This document shows positions 45,031-54,212 of a DNA stretch of 64,000 nucleotides, in pieces. Every line of letters starts with the position of its first letter. Positions within the stretch are counted from its first letter, which is position 1. The notes below the pieces were generated by a model. The model saw only the letters and a list, made by a program, of their open reading frames with translations. It searched no databases and had not been told where the DNA came from. Source of the stretch: Paenibacillus marchantiophytorum (lineage in GTDB: Bacteria; Bacillota; Bacilli; Paenibacillales; NBRC-103111); contig NZ_BMHE01000002.1 in NCBI RefSeq assembly GCF_014640555.1, positions 43,880 to 107,879 of the forward strand, in the 5' to 3' direction. A program made the translations under genes and the position numbers.

Positions 45031-45684
45031 GTGAGATCTGATGTCAAAATCCGTACACTTTCATTATTAATAGTTTTAATAATTTCAATATTTCCACTTG
45101 TCTTAAACTCGATATATCTCTTTATAACTGATAACGTTACAGAGCGTAGTTCTGATTTTCAATTTATTTATAGTATTATATGGGAAATATTTTCATTGGG
45201 AATACTTTACTTCGTCTTGAAAAATCAGAAGAGAGATTTTAAAACTATAGGTTTTGAGTTTCGGAAAACTGATCTATTACATGGAATCATTCTCTTTTTT
45301 GGAATCTATATGATATTAATAATTGCTCTTGCGATTTCTCCGAATTTTGGTCAGACACCTAAAAATATTGATTTTATAAAAACAAATGTATCCATTTTCT
45401 ACTTGCTGTTTATTATTATTAATCCATTTTTTGAAGAACTAATTGTTAGAGCATACACCATAACTGAAGCAAAGTATTTGCTTAAAAATGAAGAAGTTTC
45501 AGTATTAATAAGTACATTGATCCAAACATCATACCATCTATATCAGGGATTAATCCCTGCCTTGTATGCAGGAATTATGTTCTTTGTTTTTTCCATATAT
45601 TTCGTGAAGAGTAGGAGGATTGTCCCTGTTATTATAGTACACTTATTCTTTGACTTCATGGCTATGTTTGAATTAGGTACATGA
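45031..45684 (+). CDS. CPBP family intramembrane protease
   Basis: A 217-residue polytopic membrane protein of the CAAX protease/bacteriocin-processing family. Catalytic motifs are FEELIVR (EExxxR), SYHLYQG (the His of the second motif) and HLFFDF (third motif). Members include bacteriocin immunity proteins and Abi. AT-rich codons, like the cREC gene 15 bases upstream, suggest the pair arrived together. Substrate unknown. Confidence 0.85.
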   Translation: MRSDVKIRTLSLLIVLIISIFPLVLNSIYLFITDNVTERSSDFQFIYSIIWEIFSLGILYFVLKNQKRDFKTIGFEFRKTDLLHGIILFFGIYMILIIALAISPNFGQTPKNIDFIKTNVSIFYLLFIIINPFFEELIVRAYTITEAKYLLKNEEVSVLISTLIQTSYHLYQGLIPALYAGIMFFVFSIYFVKSRRIVPVIIVHLFFDFMAMFELGT

Positions 45685-45788
45685 TATGAGCATTCCGACC
45701 AAGGACGACCAACCCAAACCTTTTTTACACCGAACTAGCAGGGGGCGCATATACTACCGTAAGACTGCGAAGAGGAGCTGTGCAGAGC

Positions 45789-46091
45789 ATGATGCGCGTA
45801 GAACCCATTCTCCTTGAAGGACATACAGCCATTGCCATAGAGGTAAAGCTGCCCAAAACAACACTGCTGGTCATAACGACGGATAAAGGCTATATCATGT
45901 GCGGGGCTCTTGATGTCGGGCTGCTCAATGAACGCTTGCGAGACAGAAACATTGTGGCAGCAAGAGCGACAGGTGTCCGCACGATTGAGGAGCTGCTGGA
46001 TGCACCGCTGGAATCGGTAACCTATACGGCCGAGGATTTGGGTATTGTAGCCGGTATGACGGGTAGAGAAGCTATTTTGAAAATGATGTAG
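45789..46091 (+). CDS. yunC: YunC family protein (DUF1805)
   Basis: About 100 residues, strongly similar by eye to B. subtilis YunC: KLPKTTLLVITTDKGYIMCGALDVGLLN, then VGRAVGVRTIEELLDAPLE-like ATGVRTIEELLDAPLESVTY and GIVAGMTGREAILKM. Function is unknown. The GTG at 45780 is close to GAGGAG; the ATG at 45789 is better spaced. Terminator follows. Confidence 0.92.
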   Translation: MMRVEPILLEGHTAIAIEVKLPKTTLLVITTDKGYIMCGALDVGLLNERLRDRNIVAARATGVRTIEELLDAPLESVTYTAEDLGIVAGMTGREAILKMM

Positions 46092-46118
46092 AGGGTTGCT
46101 TGCGAATAGGATAGGATG

Positions 46119-46152
46119 ACGTCGGGATCAGAGATCTCGGCGTTTTTGGTTT
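46119..46152 (+). terminator. Terminator after yunC
   Basis: An 11-bp stem ACGTCGGGATC / GATCTCGGCGT with two G-U pairs, loop AGA, then GTTTTTGGTTTTT. Confidence 0.8.
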
Positions 46153-46349
46153 TTGGGTGAGCTAATAGTGCCGTAACCATGGGTGATTCAGACAAAAGTC
46201 TCCTCGCTTTTTGTGCACATACATAAAAATACGCAGACGGAGCAATTTCCTGCATTTTCCTGCCGAAAATACGGGGGATGGGCGTTGTTATTTTATTGAC
46301 CAAGTGTTAAAATATGATTCGTCCAATACATAGCATGGGGGGAAATATG

Positions 46350-47138
46350 ATGAAAAAATTAATGATGATTGTTTTGGCTGTCGGATTAGCGGCAACATTA
46401 GCGGGTTGTGGCTCCAAGGATAGTGGCGGCACGAAGTATAAATTTGCGACAGATGCAGCCTATGCGCCAATGGAATATATGGATAAAGACAAGATGACCG
46501 GTTTCGATATCGATTTTCTGGCGGAAGTGATGAAGGAAGCAGGGCTTTCCTACGATGTGACGAACACAGGTTGGGACACGATGCTGACGAGTGTGAAACA
46601 AGGAAAGGAATATCAAGGCGGAATTTCCAGCGTTTCCATTACAGATGAGCGGAAGCAATCGTATGATTATTCCATTCCTTATTTTGAATCGAAGAACATG
46701 ATTCTTGTCAAAGAAGGCAGCCCGATCAAAAACGCGACTGACTTGAAAGACAAGAAAGTGGCTGTGCAAATTTCTACAACGGCGGATACGCTGATGACGA
46801 AAATCCTGGGTGAAACGAATAAATCGTTGAAACGTCTGGACAATAATACGCTAGCGCTGCTGGAGCTTGAAAACAACGGTGTAGACGCAGTAGTTGCGGA
46901 CATTGCAATCGTTCGTGAATATATTAAAAATAATCCGAACAAGAAATTAGTTTCGATTGCAGATCCTACGAATTTTGAATCCGAATACTATGGTATTCTG
47001 CTGCCAAAAGGCAGTGAGCTAAAAGCTAAGATTGATCCGGCCATTAAAAAGGTGATCGAAAACGGTGCCTATACGAAAGTGTACAAAAAATGGTTCGGTC
47101 AAGACCCAGACACGAAGAAATTACTTGAACAAAAATAA
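46350..47138 (+). CDS. Polar amino-acid ABC importer binding lipoprotein
   Basis: A 262-residue lipoprotein: the lipobox LAGC has Cys20. The periplasmic-binding-protein-like fold begins FATDAAYAPMEYMDKDKMTGFDIDF, typical of glutamine/arginine/cystine binding proteins of the HisJ/GlnH family. GGGGGGA precedes the ATG at 46350 (46347 is also possible). It is the first gene of a binding protein-permease-ATPase operon; an intervening hairpin follows its stop. Confidence 0.92.
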   Translation: MKKLMMIVLAVGLAATLAGCGSKDSGGTKYKFATDAAYAPMEYMDKDKMTGFDIDFLAEVMKEAGLSYDVTNTGWDTMLTSVKQGKEYQGGISSVSITDERKQSYDYSIPYFESKNMILVKEGSPIKNATDLKDKKVAVQISTTADTLMTKILGETNKSLKRLDNNTLALLELENNGVDAVVADIAIVREYIKNNPNKKLVSIADPTNFESEYYGILLPKGSELKAKIDPAIKKVIENGAYTKVYKKWFGQDPDTKKLLEQK

Positions 47139-47144
47139 TAAGGT

Positions 47145-47182
47145 CAACAGCATGCGTGACTTCAACCTTACGCATGCTGTTG
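47145..47182 (+). promoter_or_regulatory. Intra-operon hairpin after binding-protein gene
   Basis: A perfect 13-bp stem CAACAGCATGCGT / ACGCATGCTGTTG with a 12-base loop and only a poor T-run. Such hairpins often stabilise the upstream mRNA so the binding protein is made in excess of the membrane parts. Confidence 0.75.
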
Positions 47183-47222
47183 TTCTGTTACTGGCATAAT
47201 AACCAAGGAAAGGAAGTGTAGG

Positions 47223-47870
47223 ATGGATTTTCGGTTCGATATCATTCTCGATTACTTGCCGTTGTTGATGAAGGGCACGCTTTGGACGATAGGAATTTCC
47301 ATACTGTCCATATTAATGGGTTCGGTATTGGGGCTTGCGGTTGGTTTAAGCAAAATGTCGCCCCGCGGCTATTTGCGCTGGCCGGCGAGCATGTATGTTA
47401 ACTTTTTCCGCGGTACACCCTTGCTTGTTCAAATCTTGCTCGTTCACTTCGGCGTTGTCCCGTTATTCTTAGGAACGACCAATGCAATCATTGCTTCTAT
47501 TGTTGCTTTATCTTTGAATTCAGCAGGCTATATGGCGGAAATTTTCCGGGCGGGCATTCAGTCGATTGACAAAGGGCAGACGGAGGCGGCGCATTCTCTT
47601 GGCATGACGCATTTCCAGACGATGAAATCGGTTATTCTACCGCAAGCGATTAAGCGGATGATCCCTCCTTTTGGCAATGAGTTCATCGTGTTGATCAAAG
47701 ATTCTTCCTTGTTCGCGGTCATTGCCGCACCGGAATTGATGTATTGGTCCAATGCCATGCGCAGCCAATATTTTAAAGTGTGGGAGCCTTATCTCACGGC
47801 TGCGCTTATTTATTTCATTCTCACTTACTCGCTAAGCAAGCTGCTTAGTTATATCGAAAGGAGAGTGTAG
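47223..47870 (+). CDS. Polar amino-acid ABC importer permease
   Basis: A 215-residue membrane protein with the HisMQ pattern: [16 protein letters not shown] at the N-terminus, [13 protein letters not shown], and the EAA loop [23 protein letters not shown]. Five hydrophobic segments. It lies 84 bases after the binding-protein gene and four bases before the ATPase. Likely imports cystine, glutamine or arginine. Confidence 0.93.
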   Translation: MDFRFDIILDYLPLLMKGTLWTIGISILSILMGSVLGLAVGLSKMSPRGYLRWPASMYVNFFRGTPLLVQILLVHFGVVPLFLGTTNAIIASIVALSLNSAGYMAEIFRAGIQSIDKGQTEAAHSLGMTHFQTMKSVILPQAIKRMIPPFGNEFIVLIKDSSLFAVIAAPELMYWSNAMRSQYFKVWEPYLTAALIYFILTYSLSKLLSYIERRV

Positions 47871-47874
47871 TGAA

Positions 47875-48606
47875 ATGTCAGCGATGATCGAAGTTAAGAA
47901 TCTGAAGAAATCCTTCGGCGATAATGTCGTTTTAAAGGATATCAGTGCTGAAATACAGAACCAAGAGGTTCTCGTTGTAATTGGACCTTCGGGATCAGGG
48001 AAATCAACGTTTCTTCGATGTTTGAATCTGTTGGAGCAGCCGGATAGCGGTCATATTTTGATCGAAGGCAAAGATATTATGGACCCGCTGAACAAAATTA
48101 ATGAGATCCGCATGGAGCTCGGCATGGTGTTCCAGCGGTTTCATTTGTTCCCGCATATGAAAGTCATCGATAATATCACATTAGCACCGATGCAAGTGAG
48201 AAAATGGCCGGAAGATAAAGCGCGTAAGAAAGCTTTGGAACTGCTGGACAAAGTAGGTTTGGCGGATAAAGCGAATGCGCTGCCAGACTCACTGTCAGGT
48301 GGTCAAGCGCAGCGTGTAGCGATTGCGCGCGCACTCGCGATGGAGCCTAAGATTATGTTGTTCGATGAACCTACATCCGCGCTTGATCCAGAAATGGTCG
48401 GCGAAGTGCTCGCCGTGATGAAGCAGCTTGCCAAAGAAGGGATGACCATGGTCGTGGTTACCCATGAAATGGGCTTCGCCCGCGAGGTTGGCGACCGGGT
48501 TATGTTTATGGAACAAGGCGTGATTGTCGAGGTGGGCAAACCGGCTCAAATCTTTGAGAGTGCCCAGCAGGAACGAACGAAATCATTTTTGTCTAAAGTG
48601 TTGTAG
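47875..48606 (+). CDS. Polar amino-acid ABC importer ATPase
   Basis: A 243-residue GlnQ-like ATPase: Walker [11 protein letters not shown]-loop [10 protein letters not shown] (the consensus often reads VFQQFNLFPH), signature [15 protein letters not shown], Walker [14 protein letters not shown] and H-loop [12 protein letters not shown]. Last gene of the operon, with a terminator about 35 bases downstream. Confidence 0.94.
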   Translation: MSAMIEVKNLKKSFGDNVVLKDISAEIQNQEVLVVIGPSGSGKSTFLRCLNLLEQPDSGHILIEGKDIMDPLNKINEIRMELGMVFQRFHLFPHMKVIDNITLAPMQVRKWPEDKARKKALELLDKVGLADKANALPDSLSGGQAQRVAIARALAMEPKIMLFDEPTSALDPEMVGEVLAVMKQLAKEGMTMVVVTHEMGFAREVGDRVMFMEQGVIVEVGKPAQIFESAQQERTKSFLSKVL

Positions 48607-48641
48607 GGATTTTCTGAATAACGACTTCTAATCGTTTAGCA

Positions 48642-48689
48642 AAAAAGGGCTGTCTCTTAGGTTGCAAGACCTTGAAGACAGCCCTTTGC
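48642..48689 (+). terminator. Terminator after amino-acid importer operon
   Basis: AAAGGGCTGTCT and AGACAGCCCTTT form a 12-bp stem around about 20 bases; T-run is short. Confidence 0.8.
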
Positions 48690-48703
48690 TGTCTCACAAA
48701 TAA

Positions 48704-48888
48704 CAGTCTTCAGGGGCTCCTATATGCACGAAAGATGCCCCTTTTCCACGAATAGGAGTCTTTGGAGACTCTTAACGTAAGTGAAATACACAAAAACTCC
48801 CCCACAGGAAGCAATAAGGGTCTTCAGGAGCTCTTATATGCACGAAAATTGCTCCTTTTTCACGAATAGAAGTCTTTGGAGACTCTTA
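48704..48888 (+). repeat. Two 70-bp direct repeats in an intergenic region
   Basis: AGTCTTCAGGGGCTCCTATA..GGAGACTCTTA (48705-48774) recurs as GGTCTTCAGGAGCTCTTATA..GGAGACTCTTA (48819-48888), about 85% identical. Each carries the short inverted repeat GAGTCTTTGGAGACTC-like end. The rest of the 48607-49050 gap holds no convincing gene; an ORF at 48781 overlaps the second repeat and is probably chance. Confidence 0.85.
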
Positions 48889-49050
48889 TCTGGCGGGAAA
48901 AACGAGCCGCACTTCCAAGTTGGTAATAACAGCACAAGGAGCAGCCAAGTGGATCTAACTACTTTTGGTATGTTCCTTTTTTTTGTATCTTTTTGACAAA
49001 TAGTAGCTTTATAATGAGGGTAATGATCATATTACGGATATAGGTGATTC

Positions 49051-50805
49051 ATGCCCTCGTTATTTTCAAATTTGTTTAATCGTTTCCAACTTCGTGTGTT
49101 TCTGTACTTGCTGATGGTGATGCTAGTGCCTTTTTTACTTATGATTTATGTCTTGAATCATCAATTTTCTACCTTTAATGAAAACGCATTCAAGAAGACT
49201 GTGGATCAAAAGCATGATCAAATGCTAAAGGACATGACGCAGGAGCTTCGCTTTACGGCAGAAAGCACGCACCGCAGCGCCATTGATTTCGGAGTTATCC
49301 GCTATGCGAAGCTTGCGAACTCAGCGCTTAATGCTAAGGAAGTCACTGAGCTGACCGACTATGCGAATAGCTTGCTATCTCATCAATTGGAGCAAAACCA
49401 TTATGCCGAACAGGTCTGTTTAACGCTCTATGCGACAAATCGAACACTTTGTGCTCAAAGTTCAGAAGGAAAAGAAGCGCTGGCGACGGTTGTCCAACGT
49501 CAAGGTCCCTATCAACGTTTTGAGCCGCTGGGAACAGGGAGCAGTAAGTTTAACGGATATATGCTGACTTATACGGAGCAAGTCCTCGATAAACCTGGTG
49601 TGCAGGAGCTTGGGAAAGTAACGCTTTGGTTCAATATGAGCAAGCTGTGGCAAGAATTGTTGGTGCAAACGCCAGTTCAGGCCTATGTCTTGTTGGATCA
49701 ACAACAGCGAGTCATATACCGCAATGTGGGGAACACCGGGGAAGAAATTCTTCGGGGGAGACAGCGCGAGACGGACAATTGGAGTGCCAAGCAGCTAGCC
49801 ATTCATTCGTTGAAACAGGTTGATTTGCTGGAAGGGAGCAAGTGGGAATCTGTTTACGAAGCCCCGATCCCTTCGCAGCTCATGCCCTATTATCACACAT
49901 GGATTACGGGCGTAGTTGCGTTCCTGATATTGATATGTTTCAGCAGTTCGCTTCTTTTCAGCACCTATGTAACGAAGCCTTTGCAAATGCTGAAATGGCT
50001 GATGAACCGGGCTGAACGTGGTGATTTGAGAGCCTACTGGACAGCCAAAAGCTCAAGTGAATGGACGCAATTGGGTCAAAGCTACAATCAGATGCTGAAT
50101 CGCTTGGAAGATTTGATTAAACAGGTGAAACGGGAAGAATCTCTGAAAAAAGAAGCGGAGATAGAAGCTCTGCATTATCAGTTGAACCCGCATTTTCTCT
50201 ATAATACGCTGAATACGATTAAATGGGTGGCGAAGATTCATAAAACGCCGCAGATTTCCGAAGTCGTCAGCGCACTGGTTCGCTTGCTGCAAGCAAGCTT
50301 AGGTAAAAAAGGTGAGTTTATTACACTTCGTGAAGAAATTAGCCTGATGCAGGATTATATGGAAATACAGAAATTTCGTTATGGCGACCGAATTCAGGTT
50401 GTTACGGATGTGAATGAGTTAACGCGCAATTGTTTGGTTCCAAGGATGCTGCTGCAGCCGCTCGTGGAGAATGCGATTATTCATGGTATTGAACCGGCGA
50501 AGCGGGAAGGCATCATTACGATTCGGACTTGGTTGGATCGTGACCTCCTATTTTGCCAAGTCGAAGATAATGGGATTGGGATGCAAGTGGAAGAAGGAGG
50601 CTCTGGTTGGGGAGTTATCAGCTCCCAAGAGGAGGCTTCAACGGGCAAGATGCTGAGGGAACGCATGAGCGGCGTAGGGATTACACATATTCGCGAGAAA
50701 ATTAAGCTCTACTATGGGCCGCAGTTCAAAATGCATATAGGCAGCAAGCCGGGAGAGGGAACTACGATACGCATGTCGCTTCCGATCCATCAAGACGAGG
50801 AGTGA
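49051..50805 (+). CDS. YesM-type membrane sensor histidine kinase
   Basis: A 584-residue kinase of the LytS/YesM class. TM1 is at about 14-36 (VFLYLLMVMLVPFLLMIYVL), an extracellular region extends to about 290, TM2 is near 293-315, then HAMP and the kinase core HYQLNPHFLYNTLNT (His381) and VENAIIHG, DNGIGM motifs. It lies seven bases before the AraC-type response regulator and forms an extracytoplasmic two-component pair with it, as is common for carbohydrate sensing in Paenibacillus. Confidence 0.92.
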   Translation: MPSLFSNLFNRFQLRVFLYLLMVMLVPFLLMIYVLNHQFSTFNENAFKKTVDQKHDQMLKDMTQELRFTAESTHRSAIDFGVIRYAKLANSALNAKEVTELTDYANSLLSHQLEQNHYAEQVCLTLYATNRTLCAQSSEGKEALATVVQRQGPYQRFEPLGTGSSKFNGYMLTYTEQVLDKPGVQELGKVTLWFNMSKLWQELLVQTPVQAYVLLDQQQRVIYRNVGNTGEEILRGRQRETDNWSAKQLAIHSLKQVDLLEGSKWESVYEAPIPSQLMPYYHTWITGVVAFLILICFSSSLLFSTYVTKPLQMLKWLMNRAERGDLRAYWTAKSSSEWTQLGQSYNQMLNRLEDLIKQVKREESLKKEAEIEALHYQLNPHFLYNTLNTIKWVAKIHKTPQISEVVSALVRLLQASLGKKGEFITLREEISLMQDYMEIQKFRYGDRIQVVTDVNELTRNCLVPRMLLQPLVENAIIHGIEPAKREGIITIRTWLDRDLLFCQVEDNGIGMQVEEGGSGWGVISSQEEASTGKMLRERMSGVGITHIREKIKLYYGPQFKMHIGSKPGEGTTIRMSLPIHQDEE

Positions 50806-50812
50806 GAATAAG

Positions 50813-52363
50813 ATGAATGTGCTTGTTGTCGATGACGAACCGATCATTCGTCTTGGTTTGCGAACGCTGGTGGATTGGGAGGCGAATGGATTCACTTATG
50901 CCGGTGATGCTGAGGATGGTTTGGAAGCTTGTGAGCTTCTCGAGCGATTAGACATCGATATTGTCATTACAGACTTGATCATGCCGCGAATGGATGGATT
51001 GGCTTTCATTCGTAAGATCAAAGACAGAGCCAAACCGATTAGTACGGTCGTACTGAGCTGTATGGACGATTTTACGTATGTCAAAGAGGCGATGAAGCTC
51101 GGGGCCAAGGACTACATTCTGAAGCCGACGATGGAGCCTGAATCCCTGCTTGAGATTCTCACGAGTGTTCGGCTGGAGCTGGAGCAGCACCGGCGGGAGC
51201 TGAGCGACAGGCAGGAGAGACAGCAGGCGCTGGAGTCAAGCAAGCTGATGCAGCTTTCTTCTCGGCTGCACCAGTTTGTGCAGACCGGACAAGGCGGCGA
51301 GCCTGCGCTCGAGGCCGCCTTGTTCGGAACCAGCAGCCTGGTCAGTCTGCTGCTGCATACCGGGTCCAGCGCGGCTGACGCCGACTGGCGCTGGACCGGC
51401 TGCCTGGCGGCGCTGCCGCTGGCCGCCGGCAGTGTGCTGCTGCTCGTGCCAGCAGCAGCGGAAGTGCCTGACGACGCCGACAGCGTCGTCCAAGCGGCTG
51501 CCGCGGCGCTGGAGCGCGCCGCGATCGTCCGGCTGCCGCAGGCGCCGGACTGGTTCATCGGAGCCGGCGTCGTCCTTCGCCGGCTCGCGCAAGTGAAGCC
51601 CGCCGCGGCGCAGCACGCGCGGCAGCTCCAAGAGCGATTCTACAGCGCGAGCTGGAATCGCATCGTGCAACCTGTGCCGGAGTCCACGATCCGGCACAAC
51701 CCTGCGCTGCCGTATGACATCCGCAGCGATCTATTGCGCTGTATCGCGCACGATAACAGCGAAGGGTATGTGCATCAAGCGGAAGCACTCTGCCGCAGAT
51801 TGAAGGAGCAGCGCCCGGAGAAGGATAAAGTGGTTTCCTTTATCCAGGAGCTGCTTGCGCTTGCAGCCGGTTACGCGCGCGAGCGCGGCCACGCTGAGAT
51901 CGAACGTTATGAAGAAACATTCGTATATAGTCAAGCACTCCAAGCCTGCAGCCGATTCGAACAAGTAAGGGAGCTGCTGCTGCAGGCGATGAGCCGTCTG
52001 ATGGAGAATCGATCGCCTTTGGCAAGTGAGCCAAGATTACGCTCGCATAACACGTTTATCCGCAAAGTATTGACGTATATGATGGATAATTATGCTTCCC
52101 CGATCAGCACTTCAGATATGGCCGATCACGTCCGCCTAAGCCGAAGCTACTTGAGTGATTTATACAGCAAAGAGACGGGGGAATCACTCAGTGAAACGTT
52201 GACCCGGATCCGTATGGAAGAAGCCAAACGCAGGCTGCGCACAGGGGAAATGAAAATCTATGAAGTCGCGGATGCGGTCGGCTTTCCCGATGCCAAAACA
52301 TTTGCCAAAACGTTTAAACGAATCGTCGGTTGTTCGCCCAAAGAATTCGAAAAACCTATATAG
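50813..52363 (+). CDS. YesN-type response regulator with AraC DNA-binding domain
   Basis: A 516-residue regulator: receiver domain with VVDDEP, TDLIMPRMDG (Asp54 phosphorylation site) and LKPT; AraC helix-turn-helix at the C-terminus (DMADHVRLSRSYLSDLY, VADAVGFPDAKTFAKTFKRIVG). The middle region, about residues 140-280, is unusually Ala- and GC-rich (for example AAAALERAAIVRLPQAPDW), with long antisense frames, and differs from its flanks. Next to the YesM-type kinase; the following ABC operon, 91 bases downstream, could be its target (inference). Confidence 0.92.
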   Translation: MNVLVVDDEPIIRLGLRTLVDWEANGFTYAGDAEDGLEACELLERLDIDIVITDLIMPRMDGLAFIRKIKDRAKPISTVVLSCMDDFTYVKEAMKLGAKDYILKPTMEPESLLEILTSVRLELEQHRRELSDRQERQQALESSKLMQLSSRLHQFVQTGQGGEPALEAALFGTSSLVSLLLHTGSSAADADWRWTGCLAALPLAAGSVLLLVPAAAEVPDDADSVVQAAAAALERAAIVRLPQAPDWFIGAGVVLRRLAQVKPAAAQHARQLQERFYSASWNRIVQPVPESTIRHNPALPYDIRSDLLRCIAHDNSEGYVHQAEALCRRLKEQRPEKDKVVSFIQELLALAAGYARERGHAEIERYEETFVYSQALQACSRFEQVRELLLQAMSRLMENRSPLASEPRLRSHNTFIRKVLTYMMDNYASPISTSDMADHVRLSRSYLSDLYSKETGESLSETLTRIRMEEAKRRLRTGEMKIYEVADAVGFPDAKTFAKTFKRIVGCSPKEFEKPI

Positions 52364-52372
52364 CTATCTAAC

Positions 52373-52412
52373 AAATAGACACCATATCCAACATGGACTG
52401 TCTATTTTTTTG
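52373..52412 (+). terminator. Terminator after response regulator
   Basis: AAATAGACA..CCAT and ATGG..TGTCTATTT pair, followed by TTTTTG. Confidence 0.85.
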
Positions 52413-52472
52413 TAAAAAAAAGGGTTACAGTTAGATGGTTACACCAATAGGCTGATGAACGAGGTGCTGACT

Positions 52473-53168
52473 TTGAAAGCGATGGAAGAGCAAGTGCCGA
52501 TGGTGCAAGCCATTGGGGTTACGCGTGTTTTTGGCAAAGGAACGGGTGCCGTGCATGCCTTGCGAGGAGCTCATTTAAGCATCCCCAGGGGCAGACTTGT
52601 CGCTTTGCGGGGGAGATCCGGATCGGGGAAAACAACGCTTCTCAACATATTGGGAGCCTTAGACCACCCTTCAGAAGGAGCTGTTTATTTGGAAGGGATG
52701 GAAATCAGCAGTTTATCGGAGTCCAAGCGGAATGAAGTCAGACGGAAGCAGATCGGGCTGATTTTTCAATCCTTTGCTTTGGTTCCCTATATGTCTGCCT
52801 ACGAAAATGTAGAATTTGGCTTGCGCATATCAGGGGTTCATCCCAATCAATATCGGGCGCTTGCTGAGGAAGCGTTGGATTTCGTTGGTTTGAAACCCCG
52901 AATGAAACATCGCCCCTACGAGCTCTCAGGGGGAGAGCAGCAGCGGGTAGCGATTGCCAGGGCTATTGCGCATAAACCGAAGCTGATTTTGGCAGATGAG
53001 CCCACAGCGGAGCTGGACAGCCGGATGGGTCTACAGGTGCTTAAATTGTTCAAGGATTTGGTACAGGAGGGCATGACGATTATTATGACTACCCATGACC
53101 TTGCGATTATGGAAATCGTAGATGAAGTGTATGCATTGGAGGATGGGACCATTGTCGATGAAGGTTAA
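52473..53168 (+). CDS. ABC exporter ATPase, MacB/LolD type
   Basis: About 231 residues: Walker [11 protein letters not shown]-loop [17 protein letters not shown], signature [16 protein letters not shown], Walker [14 protein letters not shown] and H-loop TTHDLAI. The ATPase belongs to MacB-like exporters that pair with an FtsX-type permease. GAGGTG is six bases before the TTG at 52473; an upstream in-frame ATG at 52455 is an alternative. Its end overlaps the adaptor gene by 11 bases. Confidence 0.9.
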   Translation: MKAMEEQVPMVQAIGVTRVFGKGTGAVHALRGAHLSIPRGRLVALRGRSGSGKTTLLNILGALDHPSEGAVYLEGMEISSLSESKRNEVRRKQIGLIFQSFALVPYMSAYENVEFGLRISGVHPNQYRALAEEALDFVGLKPRMKHRPYELSGGEQQRVAIARAIAHKPKLILADEPTAELDSRMGLQVLKLFKDLVQEGMTIIMTTHDLAIMEIVDEVYALEDGTIVDEG

Positions 53169-54192
53169 TAAAGTGATTTCAGGGCTTGTCTTACTGACAG
53201 GTATTGTAAGTATACTTGCGGGATGTTCCTTGCTGCCAGTAGAGGAGGAGGCGTTGAAGCCGCCTTTGGTTAAGCCGGTCAAAGAGAACTTTGAACTCTA
53301 TGAGGTGAAGAAAAGTACGATTGTCAAAAAAGCCAGCTTAGTCGGCACCTTCAAATCCAGACAAACAACGAACTATTTTTTCAAAGAGTCTGGTCATCGG
53401 ATTGCTGCCATGCGGGTTAAACTTGGCGATGCCATTCAACCTGGCGATGCTCTGGTCGAACTGGAAAAAGGAGATTTGGAGACGCGGATTGCTTTGCAAC
53501 GATTAAATTTGGAGAAAGCGCAGATTGCGAGCGCGCAGATTCAACAGACGGAACCGGACAGAGCTTATGATATTCGGCTAAAAAAGATCGATGTGGAAGC
53601 AGCGCAGCTGCAATTGAATGCGCTTCAAGATCAATTGGAGAAGACGAAATTAATCGCCTCGTCAGCCGGTATCGTGACTTATATGACTGATGCGCAGCAG
53701 GGGAGTTTGGTCGATGCTTTCAGCACGCTCGTGATCCTCTCCGACCCAAGCAAGCTGCAATTAGCTTATGAATCATCGGACAGCGGATCACTTACAGGGA
53801 TTGAAGTCGGAATGAATGTGGACGTCAAAATCGGCTCCGATGAGAAAATGATTCAAGGCAAAGTCTTGCAAACGCCTTCAAGTGCGCCGCTTACAGACAA
53901 TAAGGCAGCAGCAGAGAGGAATGCCAAGACGCTTATCGTCAGTGTTCCTGAAGGAACGGAAGGGGTTAAGTTTGGCAACTCCGGCGACATGACCATTGTG
54001 CTTGAGAAGCGCGAGAATGTGATCGTTATTCCCCGCACAGGCCTTCGCAGTTATTTGGGACGGGATTACGTGCAAGTGCTAGATGGCGAAAGCCGCAAGG
54101 AAATCGATGTGGAAAAAGGTCTTGTGACGCCGACAGAGATTGAAATTCGCACAGGCCTCAAAGAAGGTCAGAATGTTATTTTGAATAACTAA
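53158..54192 (+). CDS. Membrane-fusion (HlyD/MacA-like) adaptor lipoprotein
   Basis: A 344-residue lipoprotein: lipobox SILAGC with Cys23. A biotinyl/lipoyl-like hairpin region is formed by [19 protein letters not shown] and [13 protein letters not shown], joined by a coiled coil ([17 protein letters not shown]), then a beta-barrel ending [18 protein letters not shown]. The ATG overlaps the ATPase stop. It is the adaptor of the ABC unit; in Gram-positive cells it would extend outward from the membrane. Confidence 0.88.
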   Translation: MKVNKVISGLVLLTGIVSILAGCSLLPVEEEALKPPLVKPVKENFELYEVKKSTIVKKASLVGTFKSRQTTNYFFKESGHRIAAMRVKLGDAIQPGDALVELEKGDLETRIALQRLNLEKAQIASAQIQQTEPDRAYDIRLKKIDVEAAQLQLNALQDQLEKTKLIASSAGIVTYMTDAQQGSLVDAFSTLVILSDPSKLQLAYESSDSGSLTGIEVGMNVDVKIGSDEKMIQGKVLQTPSSAPLTDNKAAAERNAKTLIVSVPEGTEGVKFGNSGDMTIVLEKRENVIVIPRTGLRSYLGRDYVQVLDGESRKEIDVEKGLVTPTEIEIRTGLKEGQNVILNN

Positions 54193-54212
54193 CACTCTCT
54201 AGGAGGATTGCC

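Noticed and set aside
48781..48996. Small ORF in the 48.6-49.05 kb gap
   Set aside because: Overlaps the second 70-bp repeat and has no good ribosome site or homology by eye.
51112..51697. Two long antisense frames in the GC-rich part of the YesN-type gene
   Set aside because: Produced by GC-rich codons of the real gene; products are Ser/Ala/Arg-rich without domain features.
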